Below, piece after piece: positions 1 through 12,895 of a DNA stretch of 64,000 nt. The stretch is from Pseudorhodoferax sp. Leaf274 (GTDB lineage Bacteria > Pseudomonadota > Gammaproteobacteria > Burkholderiales > Burkholderiaceae_C). The notes below the pieces were generated by a model. The model was not told the origin of the DNA and ran no database searches. It was given only the letters and a program-made list of their open reading frames with translations. How positions within the stretch are numbered: position 1 is the first letter of the stretch; the number at the start of each line of letters is the position of its first letter. The position numbers and the translations under genes are program-made. Location of the stretch: the NCBI RefSeq assembly GCF_001422445.1, contig NZ_LMNA01000012.1:372001-436000 (forward strand), given 5' to 3'.

Positions 1-2
1 CG

Positions 3-587
3 CCGGCCGAGGAACGGCCCGCCCTGCCGCTCAAGCTGCAGAACTTCTTCGAGGTCTCGCCCACCTACAAGCAGGTCTTGCCGCATCTGCGCGAGGCCGC
101 GGCCCGCCACGGCATCGAGATCGCGCTGCTGCAGGCGCTGATCGTGGCCGAGTCTGGCTTCGACCGCGCGGCCGTCTCGCCCAAGGGCGCGGTCGGCCTC
201 ATGCAGATCATGCCGGCCACGGCCGAGCGTTACGGCCTGGTGGGCGACGCCAAGGTGCCCATCGAGGCCAAGCTCACCGACCCCAAGACCAACATCGGCA
301 TCGGCACGCGCTACCTGCGCTTCCTGCTCGACCTGTTCCCGGGCCAGCTCGAGCTGGCGCTGGCCTCCTACAACGCCGGCGAAGGTGCGGTGCAAAAGGC
401 TGGCAACCGGATCCCGAACTACAAGGAAACGCAGGACTACGTGCGCACCGTCACGCGGCTGTACCAGGGCCTGAAGCCCCCACCCGAAAGCCGCCGGCTG
501 CAAGTGCCGGCGCAGCGTGTGCGCATGGAACTGCGTGGCCGCCTGCCCGTGGGCGACGCCACCACGCAGCTCGCGCAGCAGCCTTGA
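3..587 (+). CDS. Lytic transglycosylase, SLT domain (5' end outside window)
   Basis: The frame is open from the window edge, so this is the C-terminal part of a longer protein; a TTG at 78 is only an internal candidate start. The visible part is a family 1 SLT domain: an ESGF motif carrying the catalytic Glu, then GAVGLMQIMPATA, and later ASYNAGEGAV, the three hallmark blocks. Such enzymes cleave the MurNAc-GlcNAc bond of peptidoglycan to give 1,6-anhydro ends, usually in the periplasm. Any signal peptide lies upstream of the window. It is followed 72 bp downstream by parC on the same strand. The fold assignment is firm; substrate preference cannot be read. Confidence 0.9.
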   Translation, partial: PAEERPALPLKLQNFFEVSPTYKQVLPHLREAAARHGIEIALLQALIVAESGFDRAAVSPKGAVGLMQIMPATAERYGLVGDAKVPIEAKLTDPKTNIGIGTRYLRFLLDLFPGQLELALASYNAGEGAVQKAGNRIPNYKETQDYVRTVTRLYQGLKPPPESRRLQVPAQRVRMELRGRLPVGDATTQLAQQP

Positions 588-659
588 TGTCCTGATGCCG
601 GCACGCGCCGGCGCCTCCTGCGGCAGCTGGCCTGCCGCATGCCCCATTCGTTTCGCAAC

Positions 660-3059
<2,400 letters not shown>

Positions 3060-3061
3060 GT

Positions 3062-3080
3062 AAGGCCGCGCGGGGGCCTT
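3062..3080. terminator. Hairpin between convergent parC and phoX
   Basis: AAGGCC (3062-3067) pairs with GGCCTT (3075-3080) across a 7-nt loop in the short gap between two convergent genes. There is no strong T-tract, so a bidirectional terminator role is inferred from position only. Confidence 0.4.
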
Positions 3081-3082
3081 GC

Positions 3083-4996
3083 TCAGGCCCCGATCACCCC
3101 GCCGTCCACGCGCCGGATCACCACCGTGGCCGAGCGTGGGCGGTTGCTGCCCTTGTCCGGCCAGTTCGACAGGCGCGTGGGCGCGGCCGGGTCGCTGCGC
3201 TCGCTCGGGCTCTCGCCCGGGTGCTGGATGTTGATGAACATGGTGCGCCCGTCCGGCGTGCCGGTGGCGCCCGTGATCTCGCAGCCGGCGGGGCCGGTCA
3301 GGAAGCGGCGGATCTCGCCCGTGGCCGGGTCGGCGGCCAGCATGGCGTTGTGCGCGAGGCCTGCGAGTTCGCCCTTGCCCATGGCAGAGGTCGACATGTC
3401 GGTCTGGATCCACAGCACGCCGCGCGCGTCCACCCACAGACCGTCGGGGCAGGCGAACGCATCGCCCTTGACGTTGCCCTTGGCCTCGGCGCGCTCGTTG
3501 AGCGGGTCGCCGGCCAGCACGAAGTGGTTCCACTGGAACGCCAGGCCGTCGTGGTCGCTGTCTTCCTTCCAGCGGATGATGTGGCCCATGCCGTTGTTGG
3601 CGCGCGGGTTGGCCGCGTCCACGCCCAGCTGGTCCTTTGCGCCGCGGTTGCTGTTGTTGGTCAGCGTGCAGTAGACCCAGCCCTGCTTGTCCACGGCGAT
3701 CCACTCGGGCCGGTCCATCCTGGTCGCGCCCAGGCGGTCGCTGGCCTGGCGGCTCTTGATGACCACCTCGCCCTGGTCGGCAAAGCCGTTCGCTGCGGTC
3801 AGCGGGCCTTCGCCGTGCGCCAGCGCGATCCAGCGGCCGCGGCCGTCGGCGTCGAAGCGGGCCACGTACAGCGTGCCGCTGTCCAGCAGCGTGGCGTTGG
3901 CGGCTGCGCCACCGCTCTGGATGCGGCCGGCGCTCACGAACTTGTAGATGTACTCGAAGCGCGCGTCCTCGCCCATGTAGACCACCGCGCGGCCGTCGCG
4001 CGTCACGGCCACGGTCGCGCCCTCGTGCGCGGCGCGGCCCAGCGCCGTGCGCTTGACCGGTGTGCTGCTCGGGTTGTTGGGGTCGATCTCCACCACCCAG
4101 CCGTGGCGGTTCAGCTCGTTGGGGTGCTTGCCGGCGTCGAAGCGCTCGTCGTGCTCGTGCCAGCGGTAGCCGGCCGGGTCGCCCTTGCGCAGGCCCCAGC
4201 GTGCCTGGTGCGCGTCGGGCTGGTCCGGGCCCTTGAAGTAGTTGACGAAGTTCTCTTCGCAGGTGAGGTAGGTGCCCCAGGGCGTGACGCCGCTGCCGCA
4301 GTTGTTGAAGGTCCCCAGCACGCGCCGGCCGCTGGCGTCGGCCGCGGTCTTCATCAGGGCGTGGCCGGCGGCGGGGCCGGAGACGGCCATCGGGGTGCGC
4401 GCCGTGATGCGGCGGGCCCAGGGCGAGGGCCGCACCACGTCCCAGCGGCCGTCCTTGAACGCCACCTCGCAGACGCTGACGCCGTGCGCGGCCTGGGCCT
4501 TGCGCACCTTCTCGGCCGTCCAGCCCGCCATGCCGCCCGCGTGCAGCAGGCCGTCGTCGCTGTACTCGTGGTTCATGACCAGGAGGCCCGAGGTGGCGCC
4601 CTGCGCGTAGAAGTGGATGCCGTCGTGGTGCATGCCGAACTGCGCCTCCTGCTCGGCCGCGCTGTTGGTGGCGTCGGCCCGGTAGGCAGGCAACTCGCCC
4701 GACAGGCCGACCGGGTCGCCCCAGGGTGCGATGACCTGGGCCGTGTAGCCCTCGGGCACGGTCACGGTGTCGGCGTTGGAGATCGGCACGGCCTTGAAGC
4801 CCAGTGCCGTGCCCTTGGTCCCGGTGCCTGCCCCGGTCGTGGCGCAGCCCGCCAGGCCCAGGCCGGCCAGCGGCGCGAGGAAGGCCGAGGCGGCCGCGCC
4901 GCGCAGCAGCGTGCGGCGCGAGGGCTGGCTGAGTTCGTGGATGCTGGGGGTGGGACAGCGGTTGCTGTCCTCCATCGTCGAGAAGTCCTTGGGCAT
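3083..4996 (-). CDS. PhoX family (DUF839) alkaline phosphatase, Tat-exported
   Basis: Belongs to the PhoX/DUF839 family of calcium- and iron-dependent periplasmic phosphatases that release phosphate from organic phosphoesters. The N-terminus carries a twin-arginine motif (SRRTLLRG) and a hydrophobic stretch ending in LAGC, so it may be a Tat-exported lipoprotein. Family blocks seen include YLTCEENF, ARFEYIYKFV and GWVYCTLTNN. The frame extends to a GTG at 5029, but a PHO-box-like site lies at 5042-5059, too close for a promoter serving that start. I chose ATG 4996; ATG 4975, with AAGGAC about 10 nt upstream, is equally possible. Regulation by PhoB under phosphate limitation is inferred from the box. 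Confidence 0.9.
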   Translation of the reverse strand: MPKDFSTMEDSNRCPTPSIHELSQPSRRTLLRGAAASAFLAPLAGLGLAGCATTGAGTGTKGTALGFKAVPISNADTVTVPEGYTAQVIAPWGDPVGLSGELPAYRADATNSAAEQEAQFGMHHDGIHFYAQGATSGLLVMNHEYSDDGLLHAGGMAGWTAEKVRKAQAAHGVSVCEVAFKDGRWDVVRPSPWARRITARTPMAVSGPAAGHALMKTAADASGRRVLGTFNNCGSGVTPWGTYLTCEENFVNYFKGPDQPDAHQARWGLRKGDPAGYRWHEHDERFDAGKHPNELNRHGWVVEIDPNNPSSTPVKRTALGRAAHEGATVAVTRDGRAVVYMGEDARFEYIYKFVSAGRIQSGGAAANATLLDSGTLYVARFDADGRGRWIALAHGEGPLTAANGFADQGEVVIKSRQASDRLGATRMDRPEWIAVDKQGWVYCTLTNNSNRGAKDQLGVDAANPRANNGMGHIIRWKEDSDHDGLAFQWNHFVLAGDPLNERAEAKGNVKGDAFACPDGLWVDARGVLWIQTDMSTSAMGKGELAGLAHNAMLAADPATGEIRRFLTGPAGCEITGATGTPDGRTMFINIQHPGESPSERSDPAAPTRLSNWPDKGSNRPRSATVVIRRVDGGVIGA

Positions 4997-5041
4997 GGTG
5001 TTCTGGGTTTCGTGGGAACCCCGGAACACTGCCCGGTCACC

Positions 5042-5059
5042 GTGACACGGGCGTGACGG
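5042..5059 (-). promoter_or_regulatory. Candidate PHO box upstream of phoX-type gene
   Basis: On the minus strand the sequence reads CCGTCACGCCCGTGTCAC: two 7-bp half-sites CCGTCAC and GTGTCAC separated by 4 bp. This matches the 7-4-7 layout of PhoB boxes (consensus half-site CTGTCAT/C). It lies 46 bp upstream of the preferred start of the phosphatase gene, where a PhoB site replacing the -35 element would sit. Two half-site positions deviate from consensus. Confidence 0.6.
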
Positions 5060-5097
5060 TCACACGGCGTGCGCGAAGCGCCTGCTCCGCGCGGCGC

Positions 5098-5553
5098 TCA
5101 TTCGAGCTCGGCGATCAGTTCGATCTCGACGCAGGCACCCATCGGGATCTGTGCCACGCCGAAGGCGCTGCGCGCGTGCGCGCCCGCCGGGCCGAACAGT
5201 TCGCCCAGCAACTCGCTGCAGCCGTTGGTGACCAGGTGCTGCTCGGTGAAGTCGGGCGTGGAGTTCACGAGGCTCATGAGCTTGACGATGCGCTTGACCT
5301 TGGACAGGTCGCCGCTGGCCGCCTGCAGCGTTCCCAGCAGGTCGATGGCGACGGCGCGCGCGGCCTCCTTGCCTTGCGCGGTCGTGACGTCCTTGCCGAG
5401 CTGGCCGACCCAGACCTTGCCGTCCTTCTTGGCGAGGTGGCCGGACAGGAACACCAGCTTGCCGGTCTGCACGAAGGGCACGTAGGCGGCAGCCGGCGTG
5501 GCCACGGGGGGCAGTTCGATGCCCAGTTGTTTCAGCTTGTCGTGGATGCGCAT
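5098..5553 (-). CDS. RidA/YjgF family protein
   Basis: A 151-residue RidA-superfamily protein, longer than the usual ~130 because of an N-terminal extension (MRIHDKLKQLGIELPP). Conserved features are LVFLSGHLA near residue 35 and the C-terminal block GAHARSAFGVAQIPMGACVEIE, whose Arg corresponds to the carboxylate-binding Arg of RidA enamine/imine deaminases. It starts 4 bp after the transglutaminase-like gene at 5558-6532, so it is the last gene of that operon. Whether it destroys reactive enamines or belongs to the neighbouring peptide system cannot be decided from sequence. Confidence 0.9.
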   Translation of the reverse strand: MRIHDKLKQLGIELPPVATPAAAYVPFVQTGKLVFLSGHLAKKDGKVWVGQLGKDVTTAQGKEAARAVAIDLLGTLQAASGDLSKVKRIVKLMSLVNSTPDFTEQHLVTNGCSELLGELFGPAGAHARSAFGVAQIPMGACVEIELIAELE

Positions 5554-5557
5554 GGAT

Positions 5558-6532
<975 letters not shown>

Positions 6533-6550
6533 GCGGTCCGCCTCGGCCGG

Positions 6551-9172
6551 TCAGGCCCCGACGCTGGTCTTGGCGTCGCGTGAATGCGTGAAGTAGATGG
6601 CGCCGACCGCGTCCGAGATGTCGTAGGCCGACTGCACGCAGCTTTCCAGCCGCTTGAGCAGCTCGGCGTGGTCGCCGTCCGCGTCCAGCGCGCAGATCTC
6701 GTCGAGCGACCAGCGCGCCGGTTGCAGCACCTCGCGCGCCAGCGGCGTGTCCTGCACCTTGGCCTCGCCTGCCAGCTTGGCCAGCCGGCCGGCCAGGGTG
6801 TGGGCCACCCAGCCCAGCGACCGCGGGTTGTCGCGGTCCAGCACCAGCAGGTCGAGCAGGGCGGGCAGCTCGCGGCCCTGCTGGTACTGCGAGTGGAAGG
6901 TGATGCTGCTGTCGAACAGCGACAGCACGGCCTCGAACCCGCCCGTGGTGGCCACCGCGCCGCTGGACAGCGCGCGCGCCAGCGCCGAGGACAGGAAGCT
7001 CAGGCGCTCCACATGCCGGCCGATGGACAGCAGCCGCCAGCCGTCGTCGCGCGTCATGCGGTCGGTCTGCGCGCCGGTCATGGCTGCCGTGGCGGTGCTG
7101 GTGGTCTCCAGCAGGCGCATCGCCTCCAGCGCCGAGAAGTCGCCGCTGCGGGTGGCTTCGGCGCAGCGCGCCAGCAGGTCTTCCTCGGCCTGCACGATCA
7201 CGTTCCAGTGTTCCTGCGACAGCCGCTCGCGCACGGCCGACGCCGCAAAGCGCGTGGAGCGCAGGTTGTAGCCCACGCTCTGCACCTTCTCGGTGTCGCC
7301 CAGGCCGGCGATCAGCGAACGCTCGAACACGCGCCGCGCCTGTGTGGGCGAGGGCACGGCCGGCAGCACCAGGGCGAAGCTCTTGCACATGTCGTAGAGC
7401 CACGCCAGCAGCGGCGCCAGCGACTGGTCTTCGCCGTTGAGCGCGGCCAGCGTCACGCGCGCCAGCCGCAGCGTGTTCTCCGAGCGTTCGGCGTAGCGGC
7501 CCAGCCAGAACAGGTTCTCCGCGGCCCGGCTGGTGACCAGGCGGCGCCGGCGCACCACGGCCGCGGTGGATTGCGCCTGGGGCAGCAGCGTGGTGCGGTC
7601 GACCTCGCCATCGGTGCGCACCCACACGTCGGCGCTGCTGCCGCCACGCTGCATCGAGGCGATGCTGTGGTGTGCGCTGACCATGCGGGCCAGGCCGCCC
7701 GGCAGCACGCGCCACGAACGCGGGCCGTCGGACACCGCGAACACGCGCAGCATCACCGAGCGCGGCGAGATGCGCGGCGGGTAGCCATTGCCGCTGGTCC
7801 AAGTCGGCATCTGCGACAGCGGCATGTAGGTCTGCACGGTGTGCTCGTCGCCCTGGCGCACGATGCGGCCGGCCCATTCGTCGAGCTGGCGGCGCGACAG
7901 CGCGTTGCCGAGCACGGCGTCGAACGGGGCGAGGCCGCCGCTGTCGCCGTAGGTGGGCTTGATCACGCAGCGCGACAGTTCGGGCAGGGCCGCCTCCAGG
8001 GCGGCGCGCTCGCCGCACCACCAGGTCGGCACGGCGGGCAGCTGCAGTTCCTCGCCGAGCAGGTGGCGCGCCAGCGCCGGCAGGAAACCCAGCAGCGCGG
8101 GCGATTCCAGGAAGGCCGAGCCGGGCGCATTGGCCACCAGCACGTTGCCGGCGCGGATCGCCTGCAGCAGGCCCGGCACGCCCAGGCGCGAATCGGGGCG
8201 CAGCTCGAGCGGGTCGAGGTACTGGTCGTCGAGCCGCTTGATCAGGCCATGCACGGGCTCCAGGCCCTTGAGCGTCTTGAGGTACAGGCGCTGGTCGCGC
8301 ACCGTGAGGTCGCTGCCCTCGACCAGCGTGATGCCCAGGTAGCGCGCCAGGTAGGCCTGCTCGAAGTAGGTCTCGTTGTAGGGGCCGGGCGTCAGCAGCG
8401 CGATGTGGGCATCGGCACCGGCCGGGCTCATGCGCTTGATGCCTTCGACCATGGCGCTGTAGGTGGCGGCCAGGCGCTGCACGTGCAGCGCGTCGAAGGC
8501 CTGCGGGAACAGCCGCGAGATGGCCAGCCGGTTCTCCAGCAGGTAGCCCAGGCCGGATGGGGCCTGCGTGCGCTGCGAGACCACCCACCAGTTGCCGTCG
8601 GCGCCGTGGGCCAGGTCGTAGGCGGTGATGTGCAGGTGCGTGCCGGCCAGCGGCTCGCAACCGTGCATGGCGCGCAGGTAGCCCGGGTGGCCTTGCACCA
8701 GCCCGGGCGGCAGCAGGCCCTTGGCCAGCAGGCGCTGGGGGCCGTAGACGTCGGCCATCACGCTGTCGAGCACGCGCACGCGCTGCAGCACGCCGGCCTC
8801 GATCTGGCGCCAGCTGTCGGGCGAGACGATCAGCGGGAACAGGTCGAGCGACCAGGGCCGCTGCGGGTTGCTGGCGTCGGCATAGACGTTGTAGGTGACG
8901 CCGTTGTCGCGCAGCTGGCGGCGCATCAGCGCGGTGCGGCGCTCCAGGTCGCCGAAGCCGTCGCGGCCCAGCAGTTCGAAGAAGGCGGCCCAGTCCGCGG
9001 TCAGCGGCGCCCGCGCGGCATTGCTGCGTGCAGGGGCATCCCCGGCAGGCCGGGCCATGCCGCGCAGCTCGTCGTAGTGGCCGGGCATGGCCGGCCGGGC
9101 CAGCGCCGAGGCCAGCCCTGCCGGGCTTTCCTGGCCTTGCCCGTCGAAGAGATTGTTGTTTGCTTGATCCAC
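6551..9172 (-). CDS. Circularly permuted ATP-grasp / Alpha-E (DUF403) fusion protein
   Basis: An 873-residue fusion. Residues ~60-480 are a circularly permuted ATP-grasp ligase-like domain (blocks SPDSWRQIEAGVLQR, VLTPG-type GPYNETYFEQAYLARYLGI, GNVLVANAPGSAFLES and the CVIKPTYGDSGG loop). Residues ~510-865 are an Alpha-E helical domain beginning SRAAENLFWLGRYAERSENTLRLARV. The same two domains exist as separate genes at 15380-17864. ATP-grasp enzymes make amide-type bonds with ATP; Alpha-E has no proven activity. It lies 73 bp after the DUF2126 transglutaminase and 18 bp before the smaller transglutaminase, forming one minus-strand operon. The substrate is unknown. Confidence 0.93.
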   Translation of the reverse strand: MDQANNNLFDGQGQESPAGLASALARPAMPGHYDELRGMARPAGDAPARSNAARAPLTADWAAFFELLGRDGFGDLERRTALMRRQLRDNGVTYNVYADASNPQRPWSLDLFPLIVSPDSWRQIEAGVLQRVRVLDSVMADVYGPQRLLAKGLLPPGLVQGHPGYLRAMHGCEPLAGTHLHITAYDLAHGADGNWWVVSQRTQAPSGLGYLLENRLAISRLFPQAFDALHVQRLAATYSAMVEGIKRMSPAGADAHIALLTPGPYNETYFEQAYLARYLGITLVEGSDLTVRDQRLYLKTLKGLEPVHGLIKRLDDQYLDPLELRPDSRLGVPGLLQAIRAGNVLVANAPGSAFLESPALLGFLPALARHLLGEELQLPAVPTWWCGERAALEAALPELSRCVIKPTYGDSGGLAPFDAVLGNALSRRQLDEWAGRIVRQGDEHTVQTYMPLSQMPTWTSGNGYPPRISPRSVMLRVFAVSDGPRSWRVLPGGLARMVSAHHSIASMQRGGSSADVWVRTDGEVDRTTLLPQAQSTAAVVRRRRLVTSRAAENLFWLGRYAERSENTLRLARVTLAALNGEDQSLAPLLAWLYDMCKSFALVLPAVPSPTQARRVFERSLIAGLGDTEKVQSVGYNLRSTRFAASAVRERLSQEHWNVIVQAEEDLLARCAEATRSGDFSALEAMRLLETTSTATAAMTGAQTDRMTRDDGWRLLSIGRHVERLSFLSSALARALSSGAVATTGGFEAVLSLFDSSITFHSQYQQGRELPALLDLLVLDRDNPRSLGWVAHTLAGRLAKLAGEAKVQDTPLAREVLQPARWSLDEICALDADGDHAELLKRLESCVQSAYDISDAVGAIYFTHSRDAKTSVGA

Positions 9173-9245
9173 GTCGAGGGCATTGTCACATCCCGGTCAA
9201 CGCCGGGATGCTGCACACACGCCACAGCCGTCGATTCTCCGGCGC

Positions 9246-12200
9246 TCAGCGGCGCAGATCGAGCGTGAACGGGAACTCGCGGCTGCCCGGCACGTTGATG
9301 GTGGCGGGGGGCACCACCATCGTGCCCGGCGTGTGGCCGATGCGGAAGAAGCGCGCCAGGCGCCGGCTCTCGGCCTCGTACGAGTTGACGGGGAAGGTGT
9401 CGTAGTTGCGGCCACCGGGGTGGGCCACGTGGTACTGGCAACCACCCAGCGAGCGCTTCATCCAGGTGTCGACGATGTCGAACACCAGCGGCGTGTGCAC
9501 GCCGATCGTGGGATGCAGCGCCGACGGCGGGTTCCAGGCCCGGTAGCGCACGCCGGAGACGTACTCGCCCTTCACGCCAGTAGGCTGCATGGCCAGCGCG
9601 CGCCCGTTGCAGGTGACGACGTAGCGGCTCTCGTTGAGGCCGGTCACGCGCACCTCGATGCGTTCCAGCGAGGAATCGACATAGCGTGCGGTGCCGCCGG
9701 GTGCGCCTTCCTCGCCCATCACGTGCCAGGGCTCCAGCGCATTGCGCAGCGTCAGCTCGATGCTGTTGGTCTGCACCTGGCCGACGATGGGGAAGCGGAA
9801 CTCCAGGTGCGGCGCGAACCAGGCGCTGTCGAAGGCGTAGCCGGCCTCGCGCATCTCGCGGATCACGTCGTCGAAGTCCATCCGGACGAAGGTCGGCAGC
9901 AGGAAGCGGTCGTGCAGTTCGGTGCCCCAGCGCGTGGCCGGCGCGTGGTAGGGCGCGTTCCAGAAACGGGCCACCAGCGCGCGCAGCAGCAGCTGCTGGG
10001 CGATGCTCATGCGCGCATGCGGCGGCATCTCGAAGGCGCGCAGCTCCAGCAGGCCGAGCCGGCCGGTGCTGCTGTCGGGCGAGTACATCTTGTCGATGCA
10101 GAACTCGCTGCGGTGGGTGTTGCCGGTCACGTCGATCAGCACGTTGCGCAGCGTGCGGTCCACGAGCCAGGGCGGCATGTCCTGGCCGTAGACCTCGCGG
10201 TTGCGCGTGATCTCGCGCAGCGCGATCTCCAGCTCGTACAGCTGGTCGTTGCGGGCCTCGTCCACGCGCGGCGCCTGGCTGGTCGGGCCGATGAACATGC
10301 CCGAGAACAGGTAGGACAGCGAGGGATGGTTGTGCCAGTACAGGATCAGGCTGGCCAGCAGCTCGGGCTTGCGCAGGAACGGGCTGTCCGCCGGCGTGGC
10401 GCCGCCCAGCACGAAGTGGTTGCCGCCGCCGGTGCCGGTGTGGCGGCCGTCGGTCATGAACTTCTCGGCCGACAGGCGCGTCTCGAACGCGGCCTGGTAC
10501 AGGAACTCGGTGTGCTGCACCAGGTCGCCCCAGTTGTGCGCCGGGTGGATGTTGACCTCGATCACGCCGGGATCGGGCGTGACCTGCAGCACCTTCAGGC
10601 GGGGGTCGCGCGGCGGCGGATAGCCTTCCAGCACGATCTTCACGCCCAGTTCCTCGGCCGTGGCCTCGACCGCGGCCAGCAGGTCCAGGTAGTCCTCCAG
10701 CCGCGCCAGCGGCGGCATGAACACGTAGAGGTGGCCAGACTTGGTGCCCACGCGCTCGGCCTTCGGGCCGTTGGCGCGGCGCGGGTCGCGCGCTTCCACG
10801 CACAGGGCGGTGCGGGTGATCCAGTGCGCCGATTCGAAGCGGCCCGGGCTGCGCAGGAAGTTGCCGGGCTCGGACTGCAGCGCGTCTGCAGAGGCGGCCT
10901 CGCCCAGGCGGCGGTCCTGCAGCCTGCGGGCCGCTTCGCCGGGGCGGTCGGCCGTGCTGACGAAGCGGGCCGGGTCGCTGCTGGCGGCGGCGGTGCCGGC
11001 CGTGTGGGCCGTGCCGGCGCCGCCGTGGCCCTGCGCACCCAGGGCCGCGGCATAGCTGGCGCGCAGCGCGTCGCCGGCCGGCAGCGGGCCGCGCGGGTCC
11101 ATCGGGTCGCGCTCGTGGAAATAGGGGTACTCGCCCTTGCTGACCCAGGGCAGCGAATCCAGCGGGAGGCGGTAGCCCATGGGCGAGTCGCCCGGCATCA
11201 GGTACATGCGCTCGTCGCGGAAGAACCAGGGGCCGGTGGTCCAGCGGTTGCCGGCCACGCTGGGGCCTTCGCCCACCTGCAGCGGCAGCACGTAGCCGAT
11301 GACGGCGTCGAGCTTCTGCTCGAACACGCGGCGCAGCCGGGCGCGCTCGAGTTCGTCGTCCAGCCGCGTGTCGAACGGGTCGACGTTGACGGGCAGCCGG
11401 CGCTCGCGCCACAGGTAGTAGAAGACGTCCTCGTAGCCGGGCTCGATGAAGCTGTCGGACAGGTTCAGCTTGGAGGCCAGCAGCGACGTGAAGCGGCGCG
11501 CATCCTCGCTGCTGTAGCTGGCGGCGTCGCGCTCGTCGGCGAACAGCGCCGGGTTGGACCAGCTCGGCTGCCCGTCGGCACGCCAGAAGATCGACAGCGC
11601 CCAGCGCGGCAGCTGCTCGCCCGGGTACCACTTGCCCTGGCCGAAGTGCAGGAAACCGCCCCGGCCGTATTCGTCGCGCAGCTTGTGCACGAGTTCGGTG
11701 GCGTAGCCGCGCTTGGTCGGGCCCAGTGCGTCGGTGTTCCACTCGGCGGCGTCGCGGTCGCTGGTGGCCACGAAGGTCGGTTCGCCGCCCATGGTCAGGC
11801 GCACGTCGCCGGCCACCAGGTCGGCATCGACCTGCTCGCCCAGGGCCAGCACCTGCGCCCATTGCTCCTCGGTGTAGGGCTTGGTCACGCGCGGCGATTC
11901 GTAGATGCGCGAGATGCCCATGTGGTGCTCGAAGGTCACCTCGGCCTCGTCGACCAGACCCTCGATGGGCGCGGCGCCCGAGGGCTGCGGCGTGCAGGCC
12001 AGCGGGATGTGGCCTTCGCCGGCCAAGAGGCCCGAGGTCGCGTCCAGGCCGATCCAGCCGGCGCCGGGCAGGTACACCTCGCACCAGGCGTGCAGGTCGG
12101 TGAAGTCGTGGTCGGTGCCGCTCGGGCCGTCGAGCGCCTTCACGTCGGGCGTGAGCTGGATCAGGTAGCCCGAGACGAAGCGCGCGGCCAGGCCGCAGCG

Positions 12201-12776
12201 GCGCAGCAGCTGCACCAGCAGCCAGCCCGAGTCGCGGCAGGAGCCGCTGGCGGCGGTCAGCGTCTCTTCGGGCGTCTGCACGCCGGGCTCCATGCGGATC
12301 AGGTAGCGGATGTCGCTGGCGACCTGCTGGTTGATCCTGACCAGGAAGTCGATGGTGCGCTGCTCGCTGCGGTCGATCTTGGTCAGGTACTGCGCGACCA
12401 GCGGCGTGACCGGCTCGACCGCGAGATAGGGCGCGAGTTCTTCCTTCACTTCAGGGCTGTAGGCGAACGGGAAGTTCTCGGCCGCAGGTTCCAGGAAGAA
12501 GTCGAACGGGTTGTAGACGGCCATCTCGACGACGAGGTCGACCGTGATCTTGAATTCCTGCGTCTTCTCGGGAAACACCAGGCGCGCCTGGTAGTTGGCG
12601 AAAGGGTCCTGCTGCCAGTTGACGAAGTGCTGGGCGGGTTCGACCTTGAGCGAATACGAAATGATGTTGCTGCGGCAATGCGGCGCGGGCCGCAGACGGA
12701 TCACCTGGGGCCCCAGTTGCACGGGGCGGTCATAGCGGTAGTGGGAAACGTGGTTCAGCGCTGCGTGTGTGGACAT
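9246..12776 (-). CDS. Large transglutaminase-like protein with DUF2126 domain
   Basis: A 1176-residue protein. Its N-terminus (~1-110) is a bacterial transglutaminase N-domain, followed by a transglutaminase-like core with Cys180 (SGSCRDSGW), His229 (DLHAWCEV) and Asp245 (GLDATSG). The C-terminal ~800 residues are DUF2126, with conserved [10 protein letters not shown] and [21 protein letters not shown]. The start ATG 12776 (MSTHAALNH) is preceded by AAGAGA at good spacing; the frame stays open to 13091 but those codons are not protein-like. It is the first gene of the operon leading to the ATP-grasp/Alpha-E fusion, transglutaminase and RidA, and is divergent from comEC with 119 bp between the starts. 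Confidence 0.93.
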   Translation of the reverse strand: MSTHAALNHVSHYRYDRPVQLGPQVIRLRPAPHCRSNIISYSLKVEPAQHFVNWQQDPFANYQARLVFPEKTQEFKITVDLVVEMAVYNPFDFFLEPAAENFPFAYSPEVKEELAPYLAVEPVTPLVAQYLTKIDRSEQRTIDFLVRINQQVASDIRYLIRMEPGVQTPEETLTAASGSCRDSGWLLVQLLRRCGLAARFVSGYLIQLTPDVKALDGPSGTDHDFTDLHAWCEVYLPGAGWIGLDATSGLLAGEGHIPLACTPQPSGAAPIEGLVDEAEVTFEHHMGISRIYESPRVTKPYTEEQWAQVLALGEQVDADLVAGDVRLTMGGEPTFVATSDRDAAEWNTDALGPTKRGYATELVHKLRDEYGRGGFLHFGQGKWYPGEQLPRWALSIFWRADGQPSWSNPALFADERDAASYSSEDARRFTSLLASKLNLSDSFIEPGYEDVFYYLWRERRLPVNVDPFDTRLDDELERARLRRVFEQKLDAVIGYVLPLQVGEGPSVAGNRWTTGPWFFRDERMYLMPGDSPMGYRLPLDSLPWVSKGEYPYFHERDPMDPRGPLPAGDALRASYAAALGAQGHGGAGTAHTAGTAAASSDPARFVSTADRPGEAARRLQDRRLGEAASADALQSEPGNFLRSPGRFESAHWITRTALCVEARDPRRANGPKAERVGTKSGHLYVFMPPLARLEDYLDLLAAVEATAEELGVKIVLEGYPPPRDPRLKVLQVTPDPGVIEVNIHPAHNWGDLVQHTEFLYQAAFETRLSAEKFMTDGRHTGTGGGNHFVLGGATPADSPFLRKPELLASLILYWHNHPSLSYLFSGMFIGPTSQAPRVDEARNDQLYELEIALREITRNREVYGQDMPPWLVDRTLRNVLIDVTGNTHRSEFCIDKMYSPDSSTGRLGLLELRAFEMPPHARMSIAQQLLLRALVARFWNAPYHAPATRWGTELHDRFLLPTFVRMDFDDVIREMREAGYAFDSAWFAPHLEFRFPIVGQVQTNSIELTLRNALEPWHVMGEEGAPGGTARYVDSSLERIEVRVTGLNESRYVVTCNGRALAMQPTGVKGEYVSGVRYRAWNPPSALHPTIGVHTPLVFDIVDTWMKRSLGGCQYHVAHPGGRNYDTFPVNSYEAESRRLARFFRIGHTPGTMVVPPATINVPGSREFPFTLDLRR

Positions 12777-12895
12777 CTGTGTCTCTTGGTCTGGATGTAA
12801 CAACCATGGCACTTGCCACCGGTGCCGGATACTAGCAAGAGGCGAGCCAAAGGCTGGCGCTGTGCAGTGTAGTGGGGGCATATGACCCAGCAAGC

